From assembly GCA_018714685.1 (NCBI GenBank), contig DVNC01000036.1, forward strand, positions 1 to 61,376: 61,376 bases of DNA, given 5' to 3'. Positions 42,942-52,300 of the stretch are shown here, in pieces. Each line of letters starts with the position of its first letter. The first letter of the stretch is position 1. Below the pieces are notes generated by a model. That model was not told where the DNA came from. It searched no databases and saw only the letters and a list, made by a program, of their open reading frames with translations. Made by a program: the position numbers and the translations under genes. The stretch is from Scatocola faecipullorum. GTDB lineage: Bacteria; Pseudomonadota; Alphaproteobacteria; RF32; CAG-239.

Positions 42942-44204
42942 TTACCTGTTATTTTGTAATGTTTTGTTTGTTTTCAAGGTTCTGATAATACGCGGAACCA
43001 TAAAGACGACAGTCTCTGATTTCGGCGATTTTTTATCAAATATTTGATTGGGAATGCCGATAATCATAAAGTTTTCACCAATGCGGCTGCGAACGTTGAA
43101 TTGTGTTATCTGACCGTTGGTCGCCTCCAGAGTAATGTCTGAAAAAATCCGGTTGTTATGTTCTAACGAAGCCTTGGCCAAAACCGACAATCCGGTCTCC
43201 AGAGAATCTCTGGCGCTGCATTTGCCGATATCAAAGCGGGCAAACCACAAATTCGGAACCACGAATTTTCCTTCTGCAACCGGGATAACCATTGCCTGTT
43301 GCCCCAAAAAACTGCGCAGGGTTGAAATGTTCAGGTCGTTTGACGTGGTCAGCGCGCGCCCGATAACGCCGGTCTTAGTGGTTTTAATAGTGCCGAAATC
43401 AAAGGTTTTCAACAAGTCTTGCCACTCAATGTCATCATCGGCACTGTAAGGGTAAATGCGGAAAACGTTAACGTCAAAGGCAATCAGTGTCGGATTGTCT
43501 TCAAAATAGGCCACCAGTTTGTTAATCTTATTGCGCAGTTCGAAATCGGCTTCAAATGTCACCGAGTAATCGGCCCAGTCCGTCGTCACGTCGGTAATGC
43601 CCGATCCGCGTAAAACGTCCAGCAAAGCCAGCAGGATAGGGCGTGATTTCGGTACATACAGGCTGAAATTAGCTTTACGGCTGATGGTCAGTGTTTTGGT
43701 TTCGGCGTTATAGGCATAATAAATTTCGGCGGCATCGGCAATCATTCCGATAACTTCCGACAGTTCGCCGCGCAGATTTTCCGCCGAAATGCTGGCATAG
43801 GGCGCATCTTTTGCCACCAGTTTGATGCCTGCTTCCTTGGTCAGCTTATACATGGCTTTTTCCGCCGGCATGGTTGCAAAGGTAAAGCCCGTCACCTCAA
43901 ATCGGGGCAGCATGTCATTTTTGCCGTTGCGAACCATATTGAACGCCTTGACGTTATAGGGAATGGTCGTAATCATTTCCTGTGTGTTCCAGTTGACGTA
44001 ACAGCGCAGCGGAGACTCCAAATCCAATGAACTGGCGCCTTTCGGAGTGCGTATCATGTTCGGATCTTGCGGCAGAATGGTTTCCGAGACAATCTTTTCA
44101 TCCAGTGTCAGTTCGCGCGGCTTCTCTTTGGGAGCGCAGGCCGCGATAATTCCGACTGCCATTAATAACCAACCTAAACGGCTTTTTTCAAACCAGTTCT
44201 TCAT
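42942..44204 (-). CDS. Secretin-like lipoprotein
   Basis: A 420-aa lipoprotein (lipobox GIIAAC, Cys ~23). An STN/TcpQ-like fold is suggested at ~105-175 (EKAMYKLTKEAGIKLVA), then a secretin N-domain-like segment (~180-255, FEADFELRNKINKLVAYFED) and a C-terminal part (~340-410) with the secretin end pattern NFMIIGIPNQ...ETVVFMVPRIIRT. It is shorter than PilN at 8415 and may be a reduced secretin. Its presence in a T4SS accessory operon suggests a hybrid outer-membrane pore or a second pore. Start overlaps the upstream stop by one base (TAATG). Confidence 0.62.
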   Translation of the reverse strand: MKNWFEKSRLGWLLMAVGIIAACAPKEKPRELTLDEKIVSETILPQDPNMIRTPKGASSLDLESPLRCYVNWNTQEMITTIPYNVKAFNMVRNGKNDMLPRFEVTGFTFATMPAEKAMYKLTKEAGIKLVAKDAPYASISAENLRGELSEVIGMIADAAEIYYAYNAETKTLTISRKANFSLYVPKSRPILLALLDVLRGSGITDVTTDWADYSVTFEADFELRNKINKLVAYFEDNPTLIAFDVNVFRIYPYSADDDIEWQDLLKTFDFGTIKTTKTGVIGRALTTSNDLNISTLRSFLGQQAMVIPVAEGKFVVPNLWFARFDIGKCSARDSLETGLSVLAKASLEHNNRIFSDITLEATNGQITQFNVRSRIGENFMIIGIPNQIFDKKSPKSETVVFMVPRIIRTLKTNKTLQNNR

Positions 44205-44935
44205 TATTCTTCCGTACCTTCGTTTTTGGGCGGAACTGCCTGGCCGCCCTCCGGATTAACCGGTTTCTTTATTTTAATTACTTTTTTCAGTTCTTTGTTG
44301 GCCTGGTCCTGAGCCATAAGTTTGTCCATCAGCTGATCCATGTTCATTCCCGCGCCGAGAGTCGGGTCGTCAGCCACGGTGGTTACTGCACCCAAAGCCT
44401 CTTTCATCTTTTCAATTTCCGAAGCGTCTTCTTTAATCATCTCCGGGGATGAATTGTTGCGCAGTTCTTCCTGATATTCGCTCAGCGTCTTTTTCAATTC
44501 GTTCAGGCCGCCGGCAATTTTCTTTTCCACATAAGGATATAGTTCCTTATGTTGCAGAATATAATCGCCGGTATCGCTGATTTCCTCCAAAACATCCAAA
44601 ATATATCCGTAAAAAGGATATTCTTCCATGGCAATATTGCCCATTCGCACGCAACGCGCCGCAATCCGGGAAATTGTCCGGTCATAATAGTCTTTGAGCA
44701 GAATATAATTGTCCAGATACCAGAGGCTTTCCTTGCTGGCTCCGCCCTGAGCCTGCGGCTGGGACATGCCGGGATGAGGCTGTTGTACCGTTTGAGGCCG
44801 GGCAGCCGCCGGTTGCGGAGCCGCATTCGGCATCGCCGCGGCCGGATTGGCCTGCGGTTTCGGTTGCGCCGGCTGCTGTTGAGCCGGAGCCTGCGGATTA
44901 ACCGGATTTTGTTCCGTCAAATTATTTGGTTCCAT
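44204..44935 (-). CDS. Cytosolic protein of the T4SS accessory operon
   Basis: A 243-aa protein of no recognised family. It has a Pro/Gln/Ala-rich N-terminus (~1-75), then a helical region (~78-200: LWYLDNYILLKDYYDRTISR) and a basic/acidic tail. No signal peptide or membrane segment is visible, so it is probably cytosolic. It has a very good SD (AAGGAGCTGAT) and is tightly coupled to the secretin-like gene. A chaperone or adaptor role would fit but is not shown by the sequence. Confidence 0.55.
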   Translation of the reverse strand: MEPNNLTEQNPVNPQAPAQQQPAQPKPQANPAAAMPNAAPQPAAARPQTVQQPHPGMSQPQAQGGASKESLWYLDNYILLKDYYDRTISRIAARCVRMGNIAMEEYPFYGYILDVLEEISDTGDYILQHKELYPYVEKKIAGGLNELKKTLSEYQEELRNNSSPEMIKEDASEIEKMKEALGAVTTVADDPTLGAGMNMDQLMDKLMAQDQANKELKKVIKIKKPVNPEGGQAVPPKNEGTEE

Positions 44936-45011
44936 ATCAGCTCCTTAACTGTCTTTTCAATTTAATTTAGCCGCCGGGGTTTGTAAATTGTTTTCTCACA
45001 GCTTTACCCAA

Positions 45012-48000
45012 TTATATGGTTCCCTGCGGCTTATAAGGTTCATTTGGGGCTTCTCCGGTCTCTAAATCGGCCAAACCGGGCCCGTCGCCGATGTCTTCGG
45101 GAATTTTAAATGTTTCTTCCTCCTTGGCGGTTTCAAGATTGTCATAAACATTATCCTGAAAATAAACTTCCCCGCTGTACATCGAGCTTAGTGAGGTCGT
45201 TTCGGTTTCCGCCGGTGTTTGCAAAGCTGTTTCGGGGCGATAGGGATCGTCTGTCGGAGTTGTTTCCGCACTTTCTGTTTGCTGCGGGAATTCGGCTGTG
45301 CTGCCGTCATCTTCGGGAACTTCTTCATATTCCCATTCCCAGTCGCTTCCTTCGCCGCTTTCGGCCTGATATGTTTCTTCACCCTCGGGAATTTCAACAT
45401 ATTCCCACTCACCGTCGCCGTTTCCTGCCTCGGCTTCTTCTTCCGGAACCTCGACATACTCCCAGTCTTCGTCGGCGCCGGCCTCGTCTTCGGGAATTTC
45501 GACATATTCCCAGCCTTCATCCTCACTTTGGGTTTGAATGGCAGAACCGGCATCTGCGGCAGAAGTTCCTTCGTCTTCGGAAACTTCTTCATAGTCCCAT
45601 TCCCAATCCTGGGCCTCATAGCTTTCAGTGTCCGGGCCTGTCGGAACTGCTGCGGAGCTGTTCGCCGGTTGTGCCGTTTCGGCTGTGTTGCCGTCATCTT
45701 CGGAAACTTCTTCATACTCCCATTCCCAGTCGCCTTCCGCCGTATTTCCATCAACACTTTCGGCAACGCTTTCTTCTTCGGGAACCGCAACATATTCCCA
45801 ACCCTCGTCGGTATTTTCTGCCGAAGCTTCGTCGGTTGCGGCAGTATCCGGCTCGGTCGCGGTTTCTTCTTCGGGAACGGCAGCATATTCCCAGCCTTCG
45901 TCGGCAATTTCTGCCGGAGTTTCGTCGGTTGCGGCGGTATCCGGCTCGGCAATGTTTTCTTCATCGGGAACCGCAGCATATTCCCAACCCTCGTCGGCAT
46001 TTTCTGCCGGAGCTTCGGTGGTTACAGCGGTATCCGGCTCAGCCGCGGTTTCTTCTTCGGGAACCGCAACATATTCCCAGCCTTCGTCGGCATTTTCTGC
46101 CGGAGCTTCGTCGGTTACGGCGGTATCCGGCTCGGCCGCGGTTTCCTCAGGAGAAACTGTGTCTTCGCTAAGCGGAGAATTTTGTATCGGCTTGCTAATA
46201 TCTTCCGTTTCCGCCGAAGAGGTATCGGCCTCAATGCCCCAGTCGGTGGCAATTTCCTCACTCGGTAAATCTACCGGTTCGGCAGGAATATTTTCTGCCG
46301 GAAATTCTTCCGTTGTCGTATGATATCCCCAGTCGTCATTGTCCGCAAGAACCGCGGAAGACTGTTCCTCAGAGGCCGGTTCTTCCGTTTGAGCGGTTTG
46401 CTCCGGCTGAAGTTGGGACAAAATTTCTTCTGCCGGAACTTCGACATACTCCCATTGGTCTTCATCGGCGGCAGTATCTTCGGAAGCCGGAGAGAGTTCT
46501 GCGGTTTTTTCCGGTTCGGCCGCGGCAGACGGTACATCATTGTCAAACAGTGAGAAATCCAGACCGCCGTTTGATGCCTCTTGCTTCTCAGGGAAAGAAA
46601 AATCATTTGCTGCTTTTTCTGCGGGATCTTCTTCTTTTTGATTCTTTTTACCGCTCAGATTACTGACTTTGTCTGTCAGTGTGCTGACCTTATCAAACAG
46701 GGAAGAGGCCAGACTGTCCAGAGACAAACCTTCACTGTTTTTCTTTTTTTTCTTCTTCTTTTTTTTCTTTTTTTGTACGGCAATTTCTTCACCGCCGGCA
46801 ATAATTTCAGTATCATCGTTGTCTTCGGTATCGTCGCCGAAAATTTCTCTGCTGATATCGGTGGTCTGAATAACCGGAGCAGCCGGCGCTGCGTTTATTT
46901 CTTCGTCAGGCAAGGGCCGCAGCGGCTCAGCCCGGGGAACCGGCGAAACATGGTAATCTTCCGGCACAGCCTGCGCCGCCGGAGCCGTATAGACAACGGG
47001 ATGAGCCTGCAGAAATTTCAGGTTTTCTTTCTGCATTTCTTTGATGGCTGTAATAATCGACTGTGTCGAAAGCTGCTGGCTTTCTTTCAGAGCCAGCGTA
47101 ATGATAGATGACAACTCGCTGGTTTGGGTTTTAGCCATTTCTCTGAACAGTTCCGACTGAATTTTGACAATGCCGTTCAGCATCTCATCCACCGGCGGAA
47201 AGGTTGCTGCGGTGTTTATCTGAATATTGTTGGCATTGTTGTTTGAACTTGAAGCATTGGCAGCCGTGTTGTTCTGAACCAGCATTTGCGCCAGCCGGTT
47301 TTGAGCCTCGATATTGGCCTTGTTGTTCTGAGCCATGATCTCTGCCAGTTTGTTTTGCGACGAAACAATAGCCTGTGTAACCGCTTCGGAATCTTTTTTA
47401 CGAATATCGTCGTTAGCGGCAATAGCTTCTTTGAGCGCCGAGGCGATTTCTTTGGCAAAGGACGCATCAGCCGTAAACGTCGAACTTATCGGCTGGAAAA
47501 CGGTTTTGGCCGGAGAGGCCTGCCCGGTTTGCTGTGCCTGTTGTTGGGCTTGTAGTTGCGCCTGTGCCTGAGCCAAAGCTTGCGCCTGGGCTTGTATCTG
47601 TGCCTGAGCGGCGGCAGCCGCTTCTTTCGCTGCCTGCGCAGCCTGAACGGCTATCTTGGCCTGTGCTTCCGCCGCAGCCCGGGCCGCGGCTTCTGCGGCT
47701 GCCTGAGCCGCAATCTGTGCCGTTTCTGCCTGAGTATCCGCAGAGGGGGTGTGATGCTGGTTGTTTGCTTCAGCCAAAGCCGTTGCCAGAATTTTGGCCC
47801 GGGTCTCTTCTTCATAATCAGCCTGCGGTGCTGCATCGGGCGTGCTGCGAACCAAACCGTTTTTTTCTTCCAGCTCGTCAACATACTGCTGCAAAACGGC
47901 TCCGCCCGGCAACGAACTGAACATGCCGCGGATTTCTGCCGGCTGTTCCAATATCATTTGGTTGAAGGCTTGTTTTCTTTCGTCGGTAAAAATATGCAGC

Positions 48001-48101
48001 TGCCGGAAGATGTTTAAAAAGCGCTGCGCAATAATAACCGGGTCATCCTCTGTCCCGATTTTATTGTAGTTCTTTTTTGTTTTTCCGGCCGTTTCTATCA
48101 A
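45012..48101 (-). CDS. Large acidic Trp-repeat protein, first gene of accessory operon
   Basis: A 1029-aa protein of no recognised family, without signal peptide or membrane helix. A globular N-domain (~1-90, VIIAQRFLNIFRQLHIFTDE), an Ala/Gln coiled coil (~125-190) and a second helical part (~215-370) come first. A run of eleven lysines (~442-452) follows, then a very acidic half with repeated [DE][GDE]WE[YW] motifs (~540-960), four of them in near-identical 31-residue units. Start is TTG 48101 with a weak SD (GGGTAA) and an in-frame stop 24 bases upstream. A cytosolic scaffold or multivalent binding platform is a guess. The Lys tract is a candidate -1 frameshift site. Confidence 0.55.
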   Translation of the reverse strand: MIETAGKTKKNYNKIGTEDDPVIIAQRFLNIFRQLHIFTDERKQAFNQMILEQPAEIRGMFSSLPGGAVLQQYVDELEEKNGLVRSTPDAAPQADYEEETRAKILATALAEANNQHHTPSADTQAETAQIAAQAAAEAAARAAAEAQAKIAVQAAQAAKEAAAAAQAQIQAQAQALAQAQAQLQAQQQAQQTGQASPAKTVFQPISSTFTADASFAKEIASALKEAIAANDDIRKKDSEAVTQAIVSSQNKLAEIMAQNNKANIEAQNRLAQMLVQNNTAANASSSNNNANNIQINTAATFPPVDEMLNGIVKIQSELFREMAKTQTSELSSIITLALKESQQLSTQSIITAIKEMQKENLKFLQAHPVVYTAPAAQAVPEDYHVSPVPRAEPLRPLPDEEINAAPAAPVIQTTDISREIFGDDTEDNDDTEIIAGGEEIAVQKKKKKKKKKKKNSEGLSLDSLASSLFDKVSTLTDKVSNLSGKKNQKEEDPAEKAANDFSFPEKQEASNGGLDFSLFDNDVPSAAAEPEKTAELSPASEDTAADEDQWEYVEVPAEEILSQLQPEQTAQTEEPASEEQSSAVLADNDDWGYHTTTEEFPAENIPAEPVDLPSEEIATDWGIEADTSSAETEDISKPIQNSPLSEDTVSPEETAAEPDTAVTDEAPAENADEGWEYVAVPEEETAAEPDTAVTTEAPAENADEGWEYAAVPDEENIAEPDTAATDETPAEIADEGWEYAAVPEEETATEPDTAATDEASAENTDEGWEYVAVPEEESVAESVDGNTAEGDWEWEYEEVSEDDGNTAETAQPANSSAAVPTGPDTESYEAQDWEWDYEEVSEDEGTSAADAGSAIQTQSEDEGWEYVEIPEDEAGADEDWEYVEVPEEEAEAGNGDGEWEYVEIPEGEETYQAESGEGSDWEWEYEEVPEDDGSTAEFPQQTESAETTPTDDPYRPETALQTPAETETTSLSSMYSGEVYFQDNVYDNLETAKEEETFKIPEDIGDGPGLADLETGEAPNEPYKPQGTI
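45774..46146 (-). repeat. Four ~93-bp tandem repeats (31-residue WEY units)
   Basis: About four consecutive copies with the same phase, each encoding a unit such as EGWEYVAVPEEETAAEPDT. Differences are mostly single bases, indicating recent expansion. Confidence 0.85.
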
Positions 48102-48212
48102 TTTTTTACCCGAATCTGTCTCTCATCAGTTTAAAATCTATCCATATTACCGATTTTACTTCTGATGTTGTAAATTTCAGGTTAATAAAACGGGGCGGAA
48201 ACGGCAGAAATC

Positions 48213-48243
48213 AAAAAAAACTCCGCCGCAGCGGAGTTTTTTC
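48213..48243 (-). terminator. Intrinsic terminator after the HTH regulator
   Basis: AAAAACTCCGC - CGCA - GCGGAGTTTTTT, ending at the base before the regulator's stop codon on the minus strand. A/T runs on both sides. Confidence 0.88.
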
Positions 48244-49215
48244 TTAAAGGTAGATTGCAACCACTTTATGAAGGCTGTTCAAATCGTCGTTGCTGATTTC
48301 AATCCGTTCATCCGGATTCCATCTCAAGCCGTAAAGCTGTCCGTTTTCATCTTCGCGGATACTGACGATTTTGGCTTCTTTTTCATTGCTGTAATAAACG
48401 GCAATGTCTCCGACGCTGACAACATCCTGCGGATCGACAAACAAAATTGAACGTGTCGGCAACAGGCTTCCGAGGCGGCGGGTGCAGAGATTAACGGCAT
48501 AAGCGTCTTTTTTGTTGTATAACTGCGGCGGACGCTGAACTTTTTTGGTCTCCTGACTGAATTCAATGATAACGTCGCCGTCTTTTCCGGCCACGCCGTA
48601 AACTGAAATTTTAACGCCGTCCTGATTGGAATTTCCGAAAGCGGAAATTGCTCCGCGCGGGGTGGACAACAGTTTGTATTTGGCATCGTTGCGCTGAATA
48701 ATCTCTTCCAGCATGCCTTTGTCTTCCAGAGCTTTAATCTGCTCTTTCAACTCTTCCGGAGCCATATTGATGGCCTTGGCAATATTTTTAAATTCTTTGT
48801 CGGAAACTTCACGCTGGCCCATTTCAATACGGTGGTAAACTGAAAGGGTCATATCGGCGCTTTCGGCAACTTCAATCAGCGTCAGGTTCTTTTCGTTGCG
48901 GATCTGACGCAAACCGGCACCCAAAGTTTTCAAACCGCTTTTTTCGTTGATTTTGTTTCTTCTCTCCTGTTCGCGCCTCCAGGATTGGACAACTTCCTGC
49001 TGGGAATTCTGTTCATTAACAAATAAATCCTGCAGCGGGCAGTCCAGAAATTCGGCAACACGAACCAGCTGCTCCTGGTCCACGCGGCGGTAACCCTTTT
49101 CAATTTTAGAGATTGCAGAAAGGCTGACGGACAAATGATCGGCAAGTTCCTGCATCGAGCGTCCGCGAAGTCTTCTGTACATTCTGATTTGGTTCGGGAA
49201 AATAATTTCTTCCAT
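48244..49215 (-). CDS. Double-HTH transcriptional regulator with S24-like domain
   Basis: A 323-aa XRE-family regulator with two helix-turn-helix domains: HTH1 at ~7-62 (MQELADHLSVSLSAISKIEKG) and HTH2 at ~96-150 (LTLIEVAESADMTLSVYHRIE). The C-terminal domain (~205-320) resembles the beta-rich S24/LexA-CI fold, with SILFVDPQDVVSVGDIAVYY. I cannot identify the Ser-Lys protease pair, so it may be a sensing or dimerisation domain only. It stands alone between the accessory and virB6 operons, has its own promoter and terminator, and is the only regulator in the window, so it is the prime candidate for controlling the T4SS and itself. Confidence 0.82.
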   Translation of the reverse strand: MEEIIFPNQIRMYRRLRGRSMQELADHLSVSLSAISKIEKGYRRVDQEQLVRVAEFLDCPLQDLFVNEQNSQQEVVQSWRREQERRNKINEKSGLKTLGAGLRQIRNEKNLTLIEVAESADMTLSVYHRIEMGQREVSDKEFKNIAKAINMAPEELKEQIKALEDKGMLEEIIQRNDAKYKLLSTPRGAISAFGNSNQDGVKISVYGVAGKDGDVIIEFSQETKKVQRPPQLYNKKDAYAVNLCTRRLGSLLPTRSILFVDPQDVVSVGDIAVYYSNEKEAKIVSIREDENGQLYGLRWNPDERIEISNDDLNSLHKVVAIYL

Positions 49216-49263
49216 TTGAGTCCACCTTTTATTGTAATAAACACAACTTCATAATTTGTTTGT

Positions 49264-49328
49264 ATCATAAATATAAGCGTTATATTAATCAAGAAAATAG
49301 TACAAAAAAAGACAATTTGTGTACAAAT
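49264..49328 (-). promoter_or_regulatory. Regulator promoter with palindromic operator candidates
   Basis: On the minus strand, a -35 TTGATT (49287-49292), a 17-bp spacer and a -10 TATGAT (49264-49269). The spacer itself is the palindrome AATATAA-GCG-TTATATT. Upstream lie a second palindrome ATTTGT-GT-ACAAAT (49315-49328) and a direct repeat GTACAAA at 49300 and 49321, 21 bp apart (two helical turns). This fits autoregulation by the XRE protein. Confidence 0.6.
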
Positions 49329-49336
49329 ATAACTGT

Positions 49337-49362
49337 AAAGCCGGGAATTTCTTCCCGGCTTT
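49337..49362 (-). terminator. Hairpin terminator after the virB6 operon
   Basis: AAAGCCGGGAA - TTTC - TTCCCGGCTTT lies 19 bp past the stop of the last virB6 gene. The following U-run is weak on the minus strand, so termination may be partial. Confidence 0.7.
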
Positions 49363-49381
49363 AATCAAGACGGCTGCCGCC

Positions 49382-52300
49382 TTATTTTCCGAATTCGGCC
49401 ATCGGCTGGTCTTTTCCGTAAGTGGCGACTTGTTCTCTGAAAAGCTGCATATCCGCTTCGCTCATCATAATTTCGTCTGCCGGAACAGACCGGTTGAATT
49501 TGCCGTTGCTGTCCATTGAGCGGGTGTGTGCCGAATTATAGTTTTTGGCAAAGGCATAGTTGTTTTTAACGCTCTTGGCATCAACCGTGCCATCCTTGTT
49601 CAGATGGTAATTTGATTTTTTGTTGATGATGCCGTCGGACGCATAGCTTTCGGCTTTGCCGTTTTTGCCGATGTGGGTGTAAGTCAGCATATCACGCTTG
49701 TCACCCTTGGTCATCTCAAAGATGCTGGTCGAGCCGTCGGCATTGGTCTGCTTAACCCTGAAGACTTCGCGTCCCTGGTCATCCAGCGTACGGCTGACCT
49801 CGCGGTCTTTGAATTCGCGGTTCATATCTGCCCCGGGAACACCGCCCATACGTTCCTGCATCATCTGGTTCATAATCGCCTTATCGACATCGTCATTGGA
49901 CATGCCGCTGCCGCTGCGGATTGCATGAATGGCCACTTCGTTGCGGGTGCCGTCACGGTTCAGCAATGTCTTCCCGGCAGCGGTATTCATTCTTGTTTCC
50001 TCGCGAATAAGGTTTCCGTCTTTGTCATAAGTCTTCTTGTTCTGAATGAACTTGTCATTGTTAACGGAGGTTGCCTTATTGCCGCGCAGGCTCTGTTTTG
50101 CCCGTGTAACCGTTCTGGTGCCGTCCGGAGCAACTTGCAGCGTATCGGTAACCTTGCGGCCGTACCAGGTACGGTGTTGCAAAGTTTTGTTGCCGTCGGC
50201 ATCGGTTACCGTTCGGTCATCGTTTTCAATTTTTTTAGCTCGGCGGTTTACTTTATATGAGTTATAAGCTTCCCGCCCGCGGTCAAGAGCCATGCCGCCG
50301 ACTTTACGGGTTGCTTTGCCCGCTGTTTTGAGCCCTCCGATTGCCGCGGTGTTTGCCGTGGATGCGGCCAAACCGCCGACTTTCGAACCGATGTCTTTGA
50401 CGCCGATGCTCTTGGCGAAACTTCCGGCAAAGGAATTGGCTTCACCCAGAACCGCCCAGCCGAGAATCATATAGAAAACGAGTTTCAGGAATGTGGTTCC
50501 CCACCATGCCAGATTGCTCAGAATAACCTTGTAACCGCTTCGGGTTCCGACATCAGACATCGCTCCGCCGCTCTCAACCCCTGCTTTTGATAAAACATCC
50601 ATCAGACCGTTGGTCAGAATAAAGATAATCAGCGACAGGAAAATAAAGTTAAACATACAGTTAAGGAACGTATCCCACACTTTGCCCACATATTTTTGCG
50701 TTGATTTGAAAGCGTAAGCCCCGATTGCCGCCGGCAGCAGCGCCGTCGCCACCGTCAGCTGCAAAACCGAGTCAATCAGCAGGAACGGATAGATAATCAG
50801 CAGCAGAATTGCGGCAATCCACAACACAAGACCGACAATCAGATAGCCCAGATGCGGGAAGAGGGCAAGGCCGTGCCATGATTCGACATACAAAGCGACG
50901 CAAATGGATGTCGAGCCCAAAGCCATAACATCAAGAATTTTATCCTGAATGGTCTTAATTGTGCACAAAATGCTGACACCCATACTGGCCGGAAGGCCTG
51001 CACCTTTTTCTTCGGTTAAAATATCAAACGTGGATCCGTCGCAGGTTTCGCCGTTCGCACCTTCAGTCGCAATTTGCGCCAGTTTAAACCCGGTATTGAA
51101 TATCGGTTCCATCGCCAGCCGGAAAAAGTCTGCCGAATTGAGACGCAGCAGCGTGACGACAATCAGCACCAGAAACGCTTTGTTCAAAATTGTTTTAACC
51201 AGAATACTCGGATTCTTTTGCTCCATGGAGGAAATAAACTGCATAACCGTAATGCCGAGCCAGAGAGCAAAGCCGACGCAAACCAGCATGATAACGCCGT
51301 CTGCCAGTGCATTGTATGATTTTTTCGCAACCGAGCTGGCGGTATTAAACAAAACACCGAAAATATCACAGAAAATACATGTCTTGAAACTGCTGCGATA
51401 ACTTTCGACATTACATTCGCGATCGCCTTTATCTGCGGATTCGGTAGATACCGCGCCGGTATATTCATTTAAATAAGCCGGGCGGGACGCTTGCCCGAGC
51501 CGGACGGAAGCCGACGGATATTCGTCTTCTTCACAGGCGCGTTTGCCGGTAACTTTTTGTGAGGCTTCTTCCAAAGATGAGCCGTTTTCCATTTCTTTTC
51601 GAATAGCTAACGATTCGAGCGCTAATTTTTCATCTTTGGCCGCGCGTTTGGCATAAGGGGTTTTATCTGCATATCCCGAATACATGACTTCGGCATAGCT
51701 TGCATAATAAGCGGAAATAATCGTTTCGTCGGAAGCCGTTTCAAAGGTTTCGGGAGCAATTGCTCTTTGAACCGCCTGAAAATTGTTTCTCATCGGGCCG
51801 GCACCGGCAACCGCACCGGCTAAAATAATCATATCCATTTCGGGAGAGCGGTTAAGCAAACTTCCCATGCCGGCTTTTTTCAAAACACTTTTGCCGTAGC
51901 TTAAATAGTGATTTTCAATATATTCTCTTTGTGAAGTTCCGAAAGAACTGTCTTGGGAGGCTAAGGCCTGCCATTTCTGCGAAAATTGCGTAGCCGGCGG
52001 ATTGCAGGCGGCGTTAATGGTGCTTTGCAATGAGCCGCCTATTTCCAGTGCCTTATATTTACTGGGATCATTCTTCTGCAAATGTTGCAAATAACTGGCC
52101 ATTGTTGAATTATTCCATTTTGAGGAATCCCGGTAGCAGACCATTTGCGAAACGCCATAAGAACAGCCGCCTTTATCATCTGCCCAGCATTTGTTGAAAG
52201 CGCCGGCATCGCCTCCGGATTCACCCTGTTGGTGAAAAGCGGACAGATTATCTGCCGGAAGCAGTTTGCCGCATTTGCCTAAACTGGCTTCCGCCGTCAC

